Assembly: GCA_040755755.1 (NCBI GenBank)
Contig: JBFLZW010000022.1
Location: 111,554-175,553, forward strand
Length of the DNA stretch: 64,000 bases
From: a bacterium
GTDB lineage: Bacteria > SZUA-182 > DTGQ01
Direction: 5' to 3'
Made by a program: the position numbers and the translations under genes. Shown here one piece after another: positions 1 to 9,175 of the stretch. The notes under the pieces were generated by a model. The model made no database searches. It saw nothing but the letters and a program-made list of their open reading frames with translations, and was not told the origin of the DNA. Position 1 is the first letter of the stretch, and each line of letters begins with the position of its first letter.

Positions 1-2471
1 CAGGGGATAGAATCGCAGTTTTGGCCCCAGATGGTTAGATCATCCCAGAATACTTTCAGGTAGTCGCCCGATCCTGGCGGGAAATTCCCCGCTGCGGTCA
101 ATATCACCTGGATGGTTCTGACCTCGCACCACTTGATGGGAATGTCCTTTTCAAGACTTCTCTCCAGGGTATTCCATTTGTCCTGAGTGGAGGATTCTAT
201 GAGAATCGTGGTGTTCGGTTCCAAAGACTGGGAACCGTTCTTGAACAAAACATAGGAGCGCTGGCCCATGGTCTGTCCGGAGGCGTTACGGGCAATAACT
301 TCCACACTCACTCTGCGATAGGCGCTGCGGGAAGTCATAACCTGTTGAATGCGATAGGAAAGCTTAAGGTTGAGGTCTTCGCATCCGCAGAGATAAAATT
401 CACGGGAAGCGCTGACCTTGCCTGGATATTTTTCCGGGTCGATTGGCGCTATTATGGTGGGATCCACGACTATCTGAGTGGCATCCGCCACGAGCAGAGG
501 ATTCGCAGCTATCAGAGTATCACTTGAAGCCTTGATAGTAGCGGTACTGCTGCTGGTCTTTTCCAGATAACCTTCCAGAAAAGCCCGGATTGACCGTTTG
601 GGCGAGACATATGCTTCCGTTGAATAATCAATTTCCTGGGTCACCGGAAACGGCTTGGTTACTGGTCCCTTGGTGAACTTCCAGGTGTCCAGTTCCATGT
701 TATCGAAGTGCCTGCATGGACAGCAGAATTGGGCTGGCACTGTATCGGCAGCAACCGGGCAGGGCACCGGGCACACTATGCACTTTTGCTCCGGAATGGC
801 AGAAGCATAGGGGCAGCACCTGTTTATGGGATCGGTGCAGGGAAGCGGGCAGCATTTTTGCGCTGGAGCAGTGCTGGAAATCGGGCAAACAATAGGCGGG
901 ATAACCACCTCTTTAATCACGCCGAGCAATTGCCCGGTTTTCTTATTGAAGAATTTCACTTCATACGTGCCGGGCTCCAGGCATCCGATTTTTGTAGTGA
1001 TATCATACGTGCAGATACATCTGCATCCACTGCCTTCTAACTTTTCCTCTTCATAGATATTGATGGTATTTCCCGTCATACTCATGGTGACGGCGATTTC
1101 CTCAATGCAGCAGTTGTACGAGGCGTTCTCATGGAACAGGTAAAGGAGATTGTCATGATAACTGCAGGTAAATTTCTCCTCTTCCGCAGATCGTCCCGTA
1201 GTGGAGGAAATCTCTTTTTTGCAGCCGCTGTTTTCATAATTCACGATTGAAGGGCCGGTTATGGATGTCCCAACAGGAGTTGCAGTTACAGCGGTTTTCG
1301 ATATATCGATATTCGAAGCTATAGTCGAAGAGACAGAAGCAGTAAGCGCGCCAGCGGCAGTGACAGCCTCCCGGTAGCGGACCTGGACATCGGGTTGCGG
1401 AGCAAATCCGGTCGGCAGGATAGCGGCATAGACATTTTTATGACCGCTTCTGGAATCGACCCAGATAATCCTGTCCCCGGAAATAGCCGGGAAAGTCTGA
1501 TCTCCGCTCTGGTCGGTAATTTGAAATTCCTTATGGGTATTCAGATCGTAACCATAGATATCCCAGTTTCCGTTTCGGTCATCCTGCCAGACAACGATAT
1601 TGCCGCAGATATCCGGAACCTGCTGCTTCCCTTCGTGGACGCAGATGGCGATTTCCTGCTTTGTGGCCAGATCGTACAGGTAAATATCGTCGTTGCCGTT
1701 TCTTTTGTCCTGCCAGACAACCTTTGTTCCACTGACAGCCGGGTAAGCCTGATTATCAGCCGCCGTACAGATGGGGAACTCCCGGCCGGTCGTCAGGTCA
1801 AGGCCATAGATGTCATAATTGCCCGACCGCTCGTCCATCCAGATGATGTAATTGTCGGAAATGACCGGATTCCCCTGCCAGGAAGGATCGAGGCAAATAG
1901 CATATTCCTGGCTGGTTCGCAGGTCATAGAGAAAGATGTCCGGGCTGCCGGTCCGCAGGTCCGCATACACGACGCGCTCTTTCTGAATATCTCCGTACCC
2001 CTGCCATTCCGGATTCGTGCAGATGGGAAACTCCTCATCTGTCTCCAGGTCATATCCGTACATGTCGTAGTATTTGAAGATGTATGCATATTTATTCTCG
2101 ACAGACGGATCATCCATGATGCTCCGGTAATCCATCCAGATAACCTTGTTTCCCCAGATGGCCGGATACTTTTCCGCAGCCGCGCTTTGACCGAGTTGCC
2201 TGCTGCTGCCGGTCTCAAGGTCACTCAGGAATACCTTGTAGTAATAATCGTCTCCCTGCTGCATCCAGACGACTTTCGTATCGTAGATTTCCGGAACTTC
2301 CTGATCCACGGGCTGAGGATACAGCGCCTGCCCGCTCAGAGACAGATTCGTCTCCGAATTTGTCCTGCCTTCCTGAACTCCCGTAAACCCTATGCCAATG
2401 GCCATGATGAAGAACACGAGGCAACAGAAGCTCGACAACTTGGCCCACCAGATGTTTTTTAACTTAGCCAT
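1..2471 (-). CDS. Secreted TolB-like beta-propeller protein, Cys-rich, partial
   Basis: The frame is open from an ATG at 2471 to the left edge (at least 823 codons) and I saw no stop. The start follows AAAGGAG upstream. The N-terminus has a basic stretch and a hydrophobic segment (SSFCCLVFFIMAIGIGF), so the protein is probably exported. Residues of about 50-370 hold repeated units of the type 'PAISGDRIIWVDSRSG...NVYAYDL', with NYDIYGLDLTTG, DDIYLYDLATK and WDIYGYDLNTH as successive blades; this is the TolB/WD40-like propeller pattern. Further on there is a Cys-rich zone (CCPLPCTD, RCCPYAS, CIVCPVPCP) and then a beta-rich region. I infer a secreted or surface binding protein with no visible catalytic motif. 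Antisense reading frames of up to 355 codons in this region are shadows. Confidence 0.8.
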   Translation of the reverse strand, partial: MAKLKNIWWAKLSSFCCLVFFIMAIGIGFTGVQEGRTNSETNLSLSGQALYPQPVDQEVPEIYDTKVVWMQQGDDYYYKVFLSDLETGSSRQLGQSAAAEKYPAIWGNKVIWMDYRSIMDDPSVENKYAYIFKYYDMYGYDLETDEEFPICTNPEWQGYGDIQKERVVYADLRTGSPDIFLYDLRTSQEYAICLDPSWQGNPVISDNYIIWMDERSGNYDIYGLDLTTGREFPICTAADNQAYPAVSGTKVVWQDKRNGNDDIYLYDLATKQEIAICVHEGKQQVPDICGNIVVWQDDRNGNWDIYGYDLNTHKEFQITDQSGDQTFPAISGDRIIWVDSRSGHKNVYAAILPTGFAPQPDVQVRYREAVTAAGALTASVSSTIASNIDISKTAVTATPVGTSITGPSIVNYENSGCKKEISSTTGRSAEEEKFTCSYHDNLLYLFHENASYNCCIEEIAVTMSMTGNTINIYEEEKLEGSGCRCICTYDITTKIGCLEPGTYEVKFFNKKTGQLLGVIKEVVIPPIVCPISSTAPAQKCCPLPCTDPINRCCPYASAIPEQKCIVCPVPCPVAADTVPAQFCCPCRHFDNMELDTWKFTKGPVTKPFPVTQEIDYSTEAYVSPKRSIRAFLEGYLEKTSSSTATIKASSDTLIAANPLLVADATQIVVDPTIIAPIDPEKYPGKVSASREFYLCGCEDLNLKLSYRIQQVMTSRSAYRRVSVEVIARNASGQTMGQRSYVLFKNGSQSLEPNTTILIESSTQDKWNTLERSLEKDIPIKWCEVRTIQVILTAAGNFPPGSGDYLKVFWDDLTIWGQNCDSIP

Positions 2472-2786
2472 GATCCTCACTACTCCTTTCTCTGACTCTC
2501 CTCTTTTTTTTTACTCTCAACTACCTGTGCTTCCAAGACAAATTATAAAGAATTACCTGTTTTTTTCCTCTTCGCCGTGTTCACCTCCTTATGAAAAGGG
2601 CGCTCATATGTGCTGGTATGCCGGGGCATTTCAGGAGCCGGGAAACCGGACAGGATATCCCTCTCCCCTATTTTGAGGCGGATCGAGGGGGAATTTCACG
2701 TCCCGCCTCGATCCTTTCAGGAAAGAGGGGATTCTGGAATCCCCCCGCTCCCCTCCTCCTTGTGCGCCTCTTGAGACCAGAATGTC

Positions 2787-3014
2787 TCAGTGCTGTGCAT
2801 TGCCGTGCAGATATGAGCGAAAAAGGTTGACTATCGGTTCAACTGAACATATAAGATTTTTGCCAGGGATATTTCGAGCGCTAATGGCCCGGTGCGGCAG
2901 TAAGACAAATTTTTTCTGTTGAGCCAGGGTGAAAGAAATGGTGGTGGTAATGACCAGGAGGATAATATGGCCTGCAGAAATGGTGACTATCAGATTGCTC
3001 AACAAGCTTTCCAT
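2787..3014 (-). CDS. Small putative membrane protein (75 aa)
   Basis: The ATG at 3014 follows AAAAGGAGG at good spacing. The product starts MESLLSNLIVTISAGHIILL and continues with a hydrophobic stretch (VITTTISFTLA), so one membrane helix is likely. It lies upstream of the propeller gene on the same strand. I do not recognise the family. The good ribosome binding site is the main support; the second half (ISARNIPGKNLICSVEP) is not distinctive, so this could be a chance frame. Confidence 0.35.
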   Translation of the reverse strand: MESLLSNLIVTISAGHIILLVITTTISFTLAQQKKFVLLPHRAISARNIPGKNLICSVEPIVNLFRSYLHGNAQH

Positions 3015-3365
3015 GCGAAACCCTCCTTTTCGATCGAAACCGCTCACAACCTCTCTCCCCAAAAAGGGATAAGAGGATCATAACGAATACTTCTGAACTG
3101 CTTCCAGATTCATTCACTGACCGCGTGTACTGGTACGGTGCAGGTTACAGTAAAGCGCAAGTTATTCGTGCTGGCTATTACTCTATTATACTACATTTAT
3201 AATGCAACCCGCATGCCATAAGGTTGCCGCTGATTGGGGGGTATTCTGTAAGCTACGATATAACAAAATGTTATGAGGTAATCTCCGCTGATCAGATCAG
3301 CGTGAATTATTTTGAAGGCCATTTTGTCGTCAACGATGTTTACGTAAGGAGGCTGAAATCCATTA

Positions 3366-3452
3366 TTCAGAAGTCAGAAGTCAGGAGCCAGGAGTCAGGA
3401 AAAGATGATTGCTTATTCTGAATTCTGACGCCTGATTCCTGACTCCCCTGGA
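3366..3452. repeat. Dispersed TCAGAAGTCAGGAG repeat, inverted pair
   Basis: CAGAAGTCAGAAGTCAGGAG is followed about 40 bases later by the complementary CCTGATTCCTGACTCCCC, so the pair can fold into a hairpin. The same unit recurs near 32365, 34902, 42893 and 50389, always between genes. Confidence 0.75.
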
Positions 3453-3619
3453 AAAGTTCAGCTCTCAGCCGTTTAGAGTATAAGCTCAGGGAAGCGTTTT
3501 TCTCCCTCATTCGTTTGACTTTATATGGCAAGTATTCCAGAACTATAGTAGAATTATGGAAAGAATCCCGCTACCAATCTGGAAAGCCGGTACGGATTTA
3601 ATGTGCAGTGGATTCAGAG

Positions 3620-3650
3620 CATCTCACAGGACAGCATCAACGGTGAGATG
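3620..3650. promoter_or_regulatory. 8-bp inverted repeat ahead of sigma-54 activator gene
   Basis: CATCTCAC at 3620-3627 and GTGAGATG at 3643-3650 form a perfect inverted repeat with a 15-base spacer, about 50 bases before the GTG start. It could be an operator or an mRNA hairpin. The sequence does not show which. Confidence 0.3.
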
Positions 3651-3702
3651 TCAACGGTGTTATTAATAGTAAACTTAATTTACAAAAGGTGGAGGGAAAA
3701 GA

Positions 3703-5250
3703 GTGGCGGTAAATGAGCCTGAAACGATTTACCAGCGACTTGCCAACCTTAAGTTTCGGCTGGAGCAGGTTACCCGATCCTGGACAGTTGATGATTATGA
3801 AGCCCTGTTGAAGTTTTACGTGGCCATTCTGCCGAAGGTTATGGATGCCGAACGCTGCACCATTTTCATGGCTGACGCTGAGATAGGCAAGATCTGGTCG
3901 ATGTTCGGCACCGGGCTGGAAGGAATAAAAATCGAGCCGCCGAAAGATGAAAGCGTTGTCGGCAGGGCTGTCTCGACCGGCCAGTGTATTGTCGAGCATG
4001 ACCTGGACAAGCGGCAGGGATTTCATACCGAAACTGATGCCAGGACCGGCTTTGTCACTCACAGTCTGGTCTGCGCCCCCATCAGGAGTCTGACCGGACG
4101 TGGTGTGGCCGGTGCCATCGAAGTGCTGAACAAGGCAGAGGGGCGGCAGTTTACCCGGCAGGATGTGGAGCGGTTGCAGGAAATCGCCAATTTCCTTTCA
4201 GCTTCCATCGAGGGCATACTCCTGAGCCGGGAGATCCTGCGGATATCAAGCCAGTTGAACTGCGAGGTCGAGCAATTTGAAAAAAATTATTTCCGGGATG
4301 TCCTCTTTATTGTCGAAAGCCCGGTCATGAGGAATATCATCGACGAAGTGCGGATGATCAGCAAGACCCCGGTCAATGTATTTATTCATGGAGAGCACGG
4401 GACAGGCAAAGAGCTGATTGCCCGTATGATCCATGAAGGAAGTGACCGGCGCGATAAGCCCTTTGTGGCTGTCAACTGCGCTTCGATCCTTGAAAGCCTG
4501 ATGGAAAGCGAGTTCTTCGGCTATGAAAAGGGGGCTTTCACCGGCGCTGTGGCGAGCCGCAAAGGCCGGTTTGAAGAGGCTGACGGCGGCACGTTATTTC
4601 TGGATGAGGTGGCCGATATGCCCCTGGCCATCCAGCCGAAGTTTCTCCGGGCCATTCAGGAAGGGGAAGGCTGCCGGCTGGGAAGCAACAGGCTGATGCG
4701 CTATAATCTGCGCATCATCAGCTCCACCAACAAGGATCTTCGGCAGGAGGTGGCGAGCGGGCGTTTCCGTGAGGATCTGTTCTTCCGGCTGTTTTCGGTC
4801 GAGATTCATATTCCGCCCCTGAGAGAACGCCGGGAGGATATCGTTACCATGGCCCTGGCTTTTCTGGACAGGGTAAGCCAGCGCTTTAAAAAAAGGGTGG
4901 CCGGGTTCTCTCCGGAAGTGTTGAGCTTATTCGAGGAGTATTCATGGCCGGGAAATGTTCGTCAATTACTTCGGGAGGTGGAACATCTGGTTGCCTTGAC
5001 CCCTGAAGGGGAGCGGATTACCATTGACAAGTGCTCGCGGGAGCTGCAAAATTTCGGCCATTCTCTGCACGAGAAAGAGACCGCCGGTTATTCGCTTCCT
5101 GACCAGGTAAGAGCCCTGGAAATCAGACTCATCAGGAAAGCGCTCCAGGAAGCCCGGGGGAATAAGAATAAGGCCTCCGCCTTACTGGGGATTACCAGGC
5201 AGGGCCTGCATAAGAAAATCAAGCGGTACTGCCTTGACGAGGAGCCGTGA
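3703..5250 (+). CDS. GAF-domain sigma-54-dependent transcriptional activator
   Basis: This 515-residue protein is a bacterial enhancer-binding protein. Residues of about 30-180 form a GAF sensor domain (the ERCTIFMAD and VCAPIRS strands). The AAA+ domain follows, with Walker A GEHGTGKE, the sigma-54 contact loop GAFTGA, the [11 protein letters not shown] Walker B region and an R-finger region (FREDLFFRL). The C-terminus is a Fis-type helix-turn-helix (NKNKASALLGITRQGLHKKI). There is no receiver domain, so activity is probably set by a small ligand or redox signal at the GAF domain, not by phosphorylation. The GTG start follows GGTGGAGGG. A sigma-54 promoter lies about 180 bases downstream, ahead of the NHL/cytochrome genes, and this gene is the obvious candidate for its activator. 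Confidence 0.93.
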   Translation: MAVNEPETIYQRLANLKFRLEQVTRSWTVDDYEALLKFYVAILPKVMDAERCTIFMADAEIGKIWSMFGTGLEGIKIEPPKDESVVGRAVSTGQCIVEHDLDKRQGFHTETDARTGFVTHSLVCAPIRSLTGRGVAGAIEVLNKAEGRQFTRQDVERLQEIANFLSASIEGILLSREILRISSQLNCEVEQFEKNYFRDVLFIVESPVMRNIIDEVRMISKTPVNVFIHGEHGTGKELIARMIHEGSDRRDKPFVAVNCASILESLMESEFFGYEKGAFTGAVASRKGRFEEADGGTLFLDEVADMPLAIQPKFLRAIQEGEGCRLGSNRLMRYNLRIISSTNKDLRQEVASGRFREDLFFRLFSVEIHIPPLRERREDIVTMALAFLDRVSQRFKKRVAGFSPEVLSLFEEYSWPGNVRQLLREVEHLVALTPEGERITIDKCSRELQNFGHSLHEKETAGYSLPDQVRALEIRLIRKALQEARGNKNKASALLGITRQGLHKKIKRYCLDEEP

Positions 5251-5429
5251 GAAAAGACAAAGGACACCACTCAAGACACAGAGGCACAGAGGGAAAACTG
5301 CTATAAGCGAAGATGTCTGGTAAAAATAATGAGATTAGTATTGACTAAATCTGCATTTTTTTTCATAATATGTGTAATTACGTAACCAGCAGAGTTTGGC
5401 GCAGACACTCTCCCCGGCCAATTTATGAA

Positions 5430-5445
5430 CGGCACATGTCTTGCT
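5430..5445 (+). promoter_or_regulatory. Sigma-54 (-24/-12) promoter for NHL/cytochrome operon
   Basis: The site reads CGGCACATGTCTTGCT. GG at 5431-5432 and GC at 5443-5444 have the strict 12-base spacing of the consensus TGGCACG-N4-TTGCW; only the first base and the G after CAC differ. Transcription would start near 5456, about 60 bases before the ATG at 5517. It lies between a sigma-54 activator gene and the operon. Confidence 0.75.
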
Positions 5446-5516
5446 TATTACAAACTCCGGAGAATAACTGATAACTGATGACTGTCTTTGCAGGGCTTCG
5501 GGAGCGGAAGAAATTT

Positions 5517-6509
5517 ATGATGTTTTTGAAATTGATTTTAAAGCACAAAGGATTTCCGGCAGGTTCCTGTATTTTGTCACTTTTCTTTCTTTTCCTCTTC
5601 ACCTGTCCAGTCCGGGCCAGGGAGCCCTCCGGGGCGGACGCATTGTATCGGTTTGACCGGCAGGTTCAAATGAGTTTTTCCGGAGCACGGTCCGGCAAGC
5701 CCACGTCCCTGGCTATCGATTCGACCGGCAGGCTCTTTGTTGTCTGCTCGCTGACAAACGATGTCCGGGTCTTTGATTCCGCCGGACGGTTTCTGTTTGC
5801 TTTCGGCAGAGAGTCTTCCAGCCAGGACAAGTCTGGTAACAAAGGGGTGCTCAAAGAGCCTTCGGGGATAGCGATTGATAAACAGGACCTTATCTACATC
5901 AGTGATCTGGCTGCGGACAGGATTTTGATTTACAGCTCGGATGGCAGGTTTCTGGACCAGTTTCCTTTGCATCAGCCGGAAAAGGGGCGTGAAACCTGTG
6001 CTCCTTTTATCGCCTATAATCCTTATGACAATCGGCTTTATGCTGCCGATGCCTGCAATCACCTGGTTGGGGTCTACACGCTGAAGGGAGAATTCAAAGC
6101 CAGTTTTGGCACAGCAGGAACAGGGGAGGGGGATTTGAGCGGCCCGGCTCATATCTCGTTCGATACCAGGGGAAATATCTATGTGGTTGATGCAGGTAAT
6201 TTCAGGGTTCAATCTTATACTCCTGATTTCAAGTTCCGCTTTGCGTTCGGCAGGAGCGGGACGAAAGAGGGAGAGTTTGTCCGGCCTTATGGCCTGGCCA
6301 TCGATGCCAAAGACCGGATTTATGTTTCCGATTTTATTGCGAATTCAGTCCAGGTATTCAACAATAAAGGGCAATACCTGGTCTCGGTGAGTCAGCCTGA
6401 TAATCCCAGACTGTTCAGCCAGCCTCTCGGTCTGGCATGGGTGAATAATAAAATCTATGTGGTTAATGCGGAGACAAAAGTTGTTTCAGTATTCGACATT
6501 GCAAAGTAG
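5517..6509 (+). CDS. Secreted NHL-repeat (six-bladed propeller) protein
   Basis: An N-terminal signal peptide (hydrophobic CILSLFFLFLF, cleavage near CPVRA) is followed by about six NHL-type repeats. Examples are PTSLAIDSTGRLFVVC, PSGIAIDKQDLIYISD, PAHISFDTRGNIYVVD and PYGLAIDAKDRIYVSD, each followed by a VQVF or ILIYSS strand and a G-rich turn (FAFGRSGTKEGEF). I chose the ATG at 5517, which has GGGAGCGGAAG upstream; an in-frame ATG at 5478 would give an unlikely extension. The end overlaps the cytochrome gene by about 50 bases, which suggests translational coupling. NHL propellers are protein- or ligand-binding platforms; I infer a periplasmic or surface partner of the cytochrome. The second cassette repeats this gene order. 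Confidence 0.88.
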   Translation: MMFLKLILKHKGFPAGSCILSLFFLFLFTCPVRAREPSGADALYRFDRQVQMSFSGARSGKPTSLAIDSTGRLFVVCSLTNDVRVFDSAGRFLFAFGRESSSQDKSGNKGVLKEPSGIAIDKQDLIYISDLAADRILIYSSDGRFLDQFPLHQPEKGRETCAPFIAYNPYDNRLYAADACNHLVGVYTLKGEFKASFGTAGTGEGDLSGPAHISFDTRGNIYVVDAGNFRVQSYTPDFKFRFAFGRSGTKEGEFVRPYGLAIDAKDRIYVSDFIANSVQVFNNKGQYLVSVSQPDNPRLFSQPLGLAWVNNKIYVVNAETKVVSVFDIAK

Positions 6510-8502
6510 GTATCGGAGAATCACTCTCCAGTGGACTGTAGGCATTGTTGGTGCTCTGGTGACGATATTTTTCAGCTTTCAAACCGTCTGCGCTCTCAAC
6601 GGACCCCATGCCTGGTGCGTACCCGATGACCCCTGCGGGGCCTGTCATCTTCCTCACCATGCTGCCGATGACCTTCTCTGGGCGCGTACTCCGGGAGGAG
6701 AATTTACCGGAACCAAGCGGCTGTGCGGTACCTGTCACGGAACTCATCTCTTTGGGGCCAGGGATTACATTTTTATTGAGGAAGGAAATGATCATCCCAT
6801 GGGAGCCAATGCTTCCCTTCAAGGGCCGGCAGTGACCCGGAAAGACTGGGCCGAATTCCCTCTGCGGATAAAGGAGGGGGGGGATGGGTTCTATTGCGGG
6901 AGCTGTCATAATCCTCACACCGATCCATTCGAGGGCGGCGATTACCTGCGGGAGTCCTCCCCGGGCACGATTCAGAATACCTCACAGAAACATTATGAAT
7001 TCTGCATTCAATGCCATGCCCCCCTCATCCAGGGCAATGCTCGTGGACACGGAACCAGAGACGGCTGCTTTGACTGCCACACTCCGCATTATTCTCCCAA
7101 TCGCGGAAAAAAAATTATCAGGACCGAAAGCACCGTTCTCTTCAAGGCAGTGCCCAACGTACCCGGTTTTTCCGATCCGGCGGCTGAATCGTATGCAGCC
7201 AGTTGCTATGGCTGCCATCGGGCACAGGGCGGGGGCGATGGATCATTCATGGCCCCGTTCAATGGAGACGATTGTCAGATCAGATACGAACATCACCCTA
7301 TGGGCACAGGCGCGGACGCTACACTCGATGGGCATCAGAAGACCGCGGCAGGCCCCCTCTCGCCGGAAGGAGAACTTTACTGCAAATCCTGCCATGATCC
7401 TCACAAGGGTACCAATGGAAAATACCTGAATCCCCAGGTCATCACCAGCTACGATCCGGCTCATCCCGGAGCCTTCTGTGTCGCCTGCCATTCTGATAAA
7501 GCGGTCAGTGATCTTGAGCCCACTTCAGGACGGGGGCATAATCAGGTCGGGCGTTCAACCGGCCAGCAGTCCCAGAATGAAAATGAGTGCCTTTTCTGCC
7601 ACTCCATTCATCAATCAGCGGATGAACCAGCGGCTGTTTGCCAGACTGATAGCGATATCGCAACCGAAGTGAATTCCTCAGTTTCGACCGATGTAATCAT
7701 GCGGATTGTGCCGGTAAACCTGCAATGGGCTGATAAATTCCAGGACCAGGATACCCGTGATTATGAGGATGCCTGCTATGGCTGCCATGCGCGGTCTGAA
7801 ATCGTTGGGTCAAAAGATGCTGATAACGATAAAAATTCCCTCCTCTTTGACAATGTGGACGAGCGGTACTTTTCACACCGGTTTAATGTCGTGCCGAGCA
7901 AAGTCATCAATACCCTGGATCCCTTTGAGGATGGGAAACCGGTTGTTTCCGATGGCAGAGAGAAGAAGTGCCAAAATGACTACGGGATCGAGAAGGATAA
8001 AATCTGGTGTGGAAGCTGTCACAATGTCCATAGGCAGGATTCCCCGCCTGTCCACTACTCGCAGGAATTTACCATCCGGCGCACAGCGTACCTTCGCAGG
8101 TCGAATGTGACCGAGGACTTTTCCGGCTCTGCACTGTGCATTGCCTGTCACACCAGTAAGCCGATATCTGCCGAGACCGAATCCTCCCATCCGGTCAACA
8201 GGCCGCTGAAACAGAAAGCGGTTCAATTCGGTGCTCATTTTCAGGGTTATGTCACCGCCGGTTTCAGTGGAGGGATTGGAGGACAGACCTCAAACGACAC
8301 GCTGGATGGAGATATCATCTGCCAGTCCTGCCACAGTGTCCATACAGCCGTGACCAGGCATGACGGGATCAGCCGGGCTGGAAAAGTGAATGCCGGAAAA
8401 CTCCTGATCATTGATAATGCCATCGGCGGCAGGTTCATGAATCAGCCCGAGTACCAGTATGGCAGTGGATTATGCTTTAATTGCCATTATGGGATGAATT
8501 AA
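6457..8502 (+). CDS. Multihaem c-type cytochrome, 14 CXXCH motifs
   Basis: I count fourteen CXXCH haem-binding motifs in order: CGACH, CGTCH, CGSCH, CIQCH, CFDCH, CYGCH, CKSCH, CVACH, CLFCH, CYGCH, CGSCH, CIACH, CQSCH, CFNCH. Several are followed by NPH or DPH, as in doubled CXXCH domains. A hydrophobic export segment (VGIVGALVTIFFSF, ending TVCA) precedes the first haem. The start is uncertain: the ATG at 6457 lies inside the NHL gene, and a TTG near 6501 would also give a signal peptide. The protein should be a periplasmic or extracellular electron carrier with haem attached by the cytochrome c maturation system. The paralogous gene at 10467 shares the layout and motifs such as HPMG and CYGCH. 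Confidence 0.92.
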   Translation: MWLMRRQKLFQYSTLQSRYRRITLQWTVGIVGALVTIFFSFQTVCALNGPHAWCVPDDPCGACHLPHHAADDLLWARTPGGEFTGTKRLCGTCHGTHLFGARDYIFIEEGNDHPMGANASLQGPAVTRKDWAEFPLRIKEGGDGFYCGSCHNPHTDPFEGGDYLRESSPGTIQNTSQKHYEFCIQCHAPLIQGNARGHGTRDGCFDCHTPHYSPNRGKKIIRTESTVLFKAVPNVPGFSDPAAESYAASCYGCHRAQGGGDGSFMAPFNGDDCQIRYEHHPMGTGADATLDGHQKTAAGPLSPEGELYCKSCHDPHKGTNGKYLNPQVITSYDPAHPGAFCVACHSDKAVSDLEPTSGRGHNQVGRSTGQQSQNENECLFCHSIHQSADEPAAVCQTDSDIATEVNSSVSTDVIMRIVPVNLQWADKFQDQDTRDYEDACYGCHARSEIVGSKDADNDKNSLLFDNVDERYFSHRFNVVPSKVINTLDPFEDGKPVVSDGREKKCQNDYGIEKDKIWCGSCHNVHRQDSPPVHYSQEFTIRRTAYLRRSNVTEDFSGSALCIACHTSKPISAETESSHPVNRPLKQKAVQFGAHFQGYVTAGFSGGIGGQTSNDTLDGDIICQSCHSVHTAVTRHDGISRAGKVNAGKLLIIDNAIGGRFMNQPEYQYGSGLCFNCHYGMN

Positions 8503-9175
8503 CGTAACTACCCAGGTTCAGAGGGGCAAAGGCAGCTCAACTTCCCGAATAATTGGAAATTACCGATTGACTTGGGTTTATACCTTTGTTATATTATATC
8601 ATATTTGTAAATATGCAACCCTATGTATTTTACGCTGAGTATACTTCTCTGAGACAAGAGATCGCCTCCCCGGCAGGATTATACAGTAGACGAATGCATT
8701 TTCTGATGGGCTGAAATGGCATTTCCTGTCATGGTAAATCGGAGAAACAGCCGATATATGACAATACACTCGAAATCTTGTGAATACTCCTCTGATGTCG
8801 AAGGCGTTGACCACACCCCGGCAGTGAATAATAAGTTCGCATTTTCTTTCATACTGTGTAATCGGATTCATAGTTGATATTTTCTATTCCTGTTTGCCGG
8901 AATAACCTTGAGAATTTCAGGGAAGGGCTCCTGGTTTTTGTTCAGGCCAGTTACCTTCACCAGCAAAAAATCTCGGGATACCAGCCAGGTATGGGGGAGT
9001 CGTGGTATTTATTTTGCATCCTTTAATGATGCACTATGTCGGAGCGGTTTTTGAGGAGCGGGGTTTTTCGGAGTTTTTTCCCGGGCTGACTGAATAACCT
9101 GGCGCGAGTTGAGTAGCGGTGCATGCGGAGAAAATAGATGACGGCACAATTCAAACTTGGAGGGGGATAAGATTT
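8503..9175. other. Intergenic region between the two cytochrome cassettes
   Basis: I see no gene. The first part has an A+T-rich stretch at 8580-8630. The last part carries a sigma-54-type promoter at 9003-9018. A 90-codon minus-strand frame has no ribosome binding site and no recognisable features. Confidence 0.6.
9003..9018 (+). promoter_or_regulatory. Sigma-54-type promoter ahead of second NHL/cytochrome cassette
   Basis: The site reads TGGTATTTATTTTGCA. GG at 9004-9005 and GC at 9016-9017 have exact -24/-12 spacing and a perfect TTTGCA -12 box; the CACG part of the -24 box is not kept. Transcription would start near 9029, about 150 bases before the ATG at 9176. Confidence 0.55.

Larger units (their letters stand above)
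3015..3702. other. Intergenic region with repeats and an inverted repeat
   Basis: I see no convincing gene here. An A+T-rich stretch lies at 3180-3205. A TCAGAAGTCAGGAG-type inverted repeat pair lies at 3366-3450. An 8-bp inverted repeat lies just ahead of the sigma-54 activator gene. The short open frame across 3224-3421 is largely made of the repeat. Confidence 0.6.

Noticed and set aside
1395-2462. 355-codon plus-strand open frame
   Set aside because: It lies wholly antisense to the TolB-like propeller gene; its repeats are the mirror of the propeller repeats.
8599-8871. 90-codon minus-strand frame in the intergenic region
   Set aside because: No ribosome binding site, signal or domain; composition is not protein-like.
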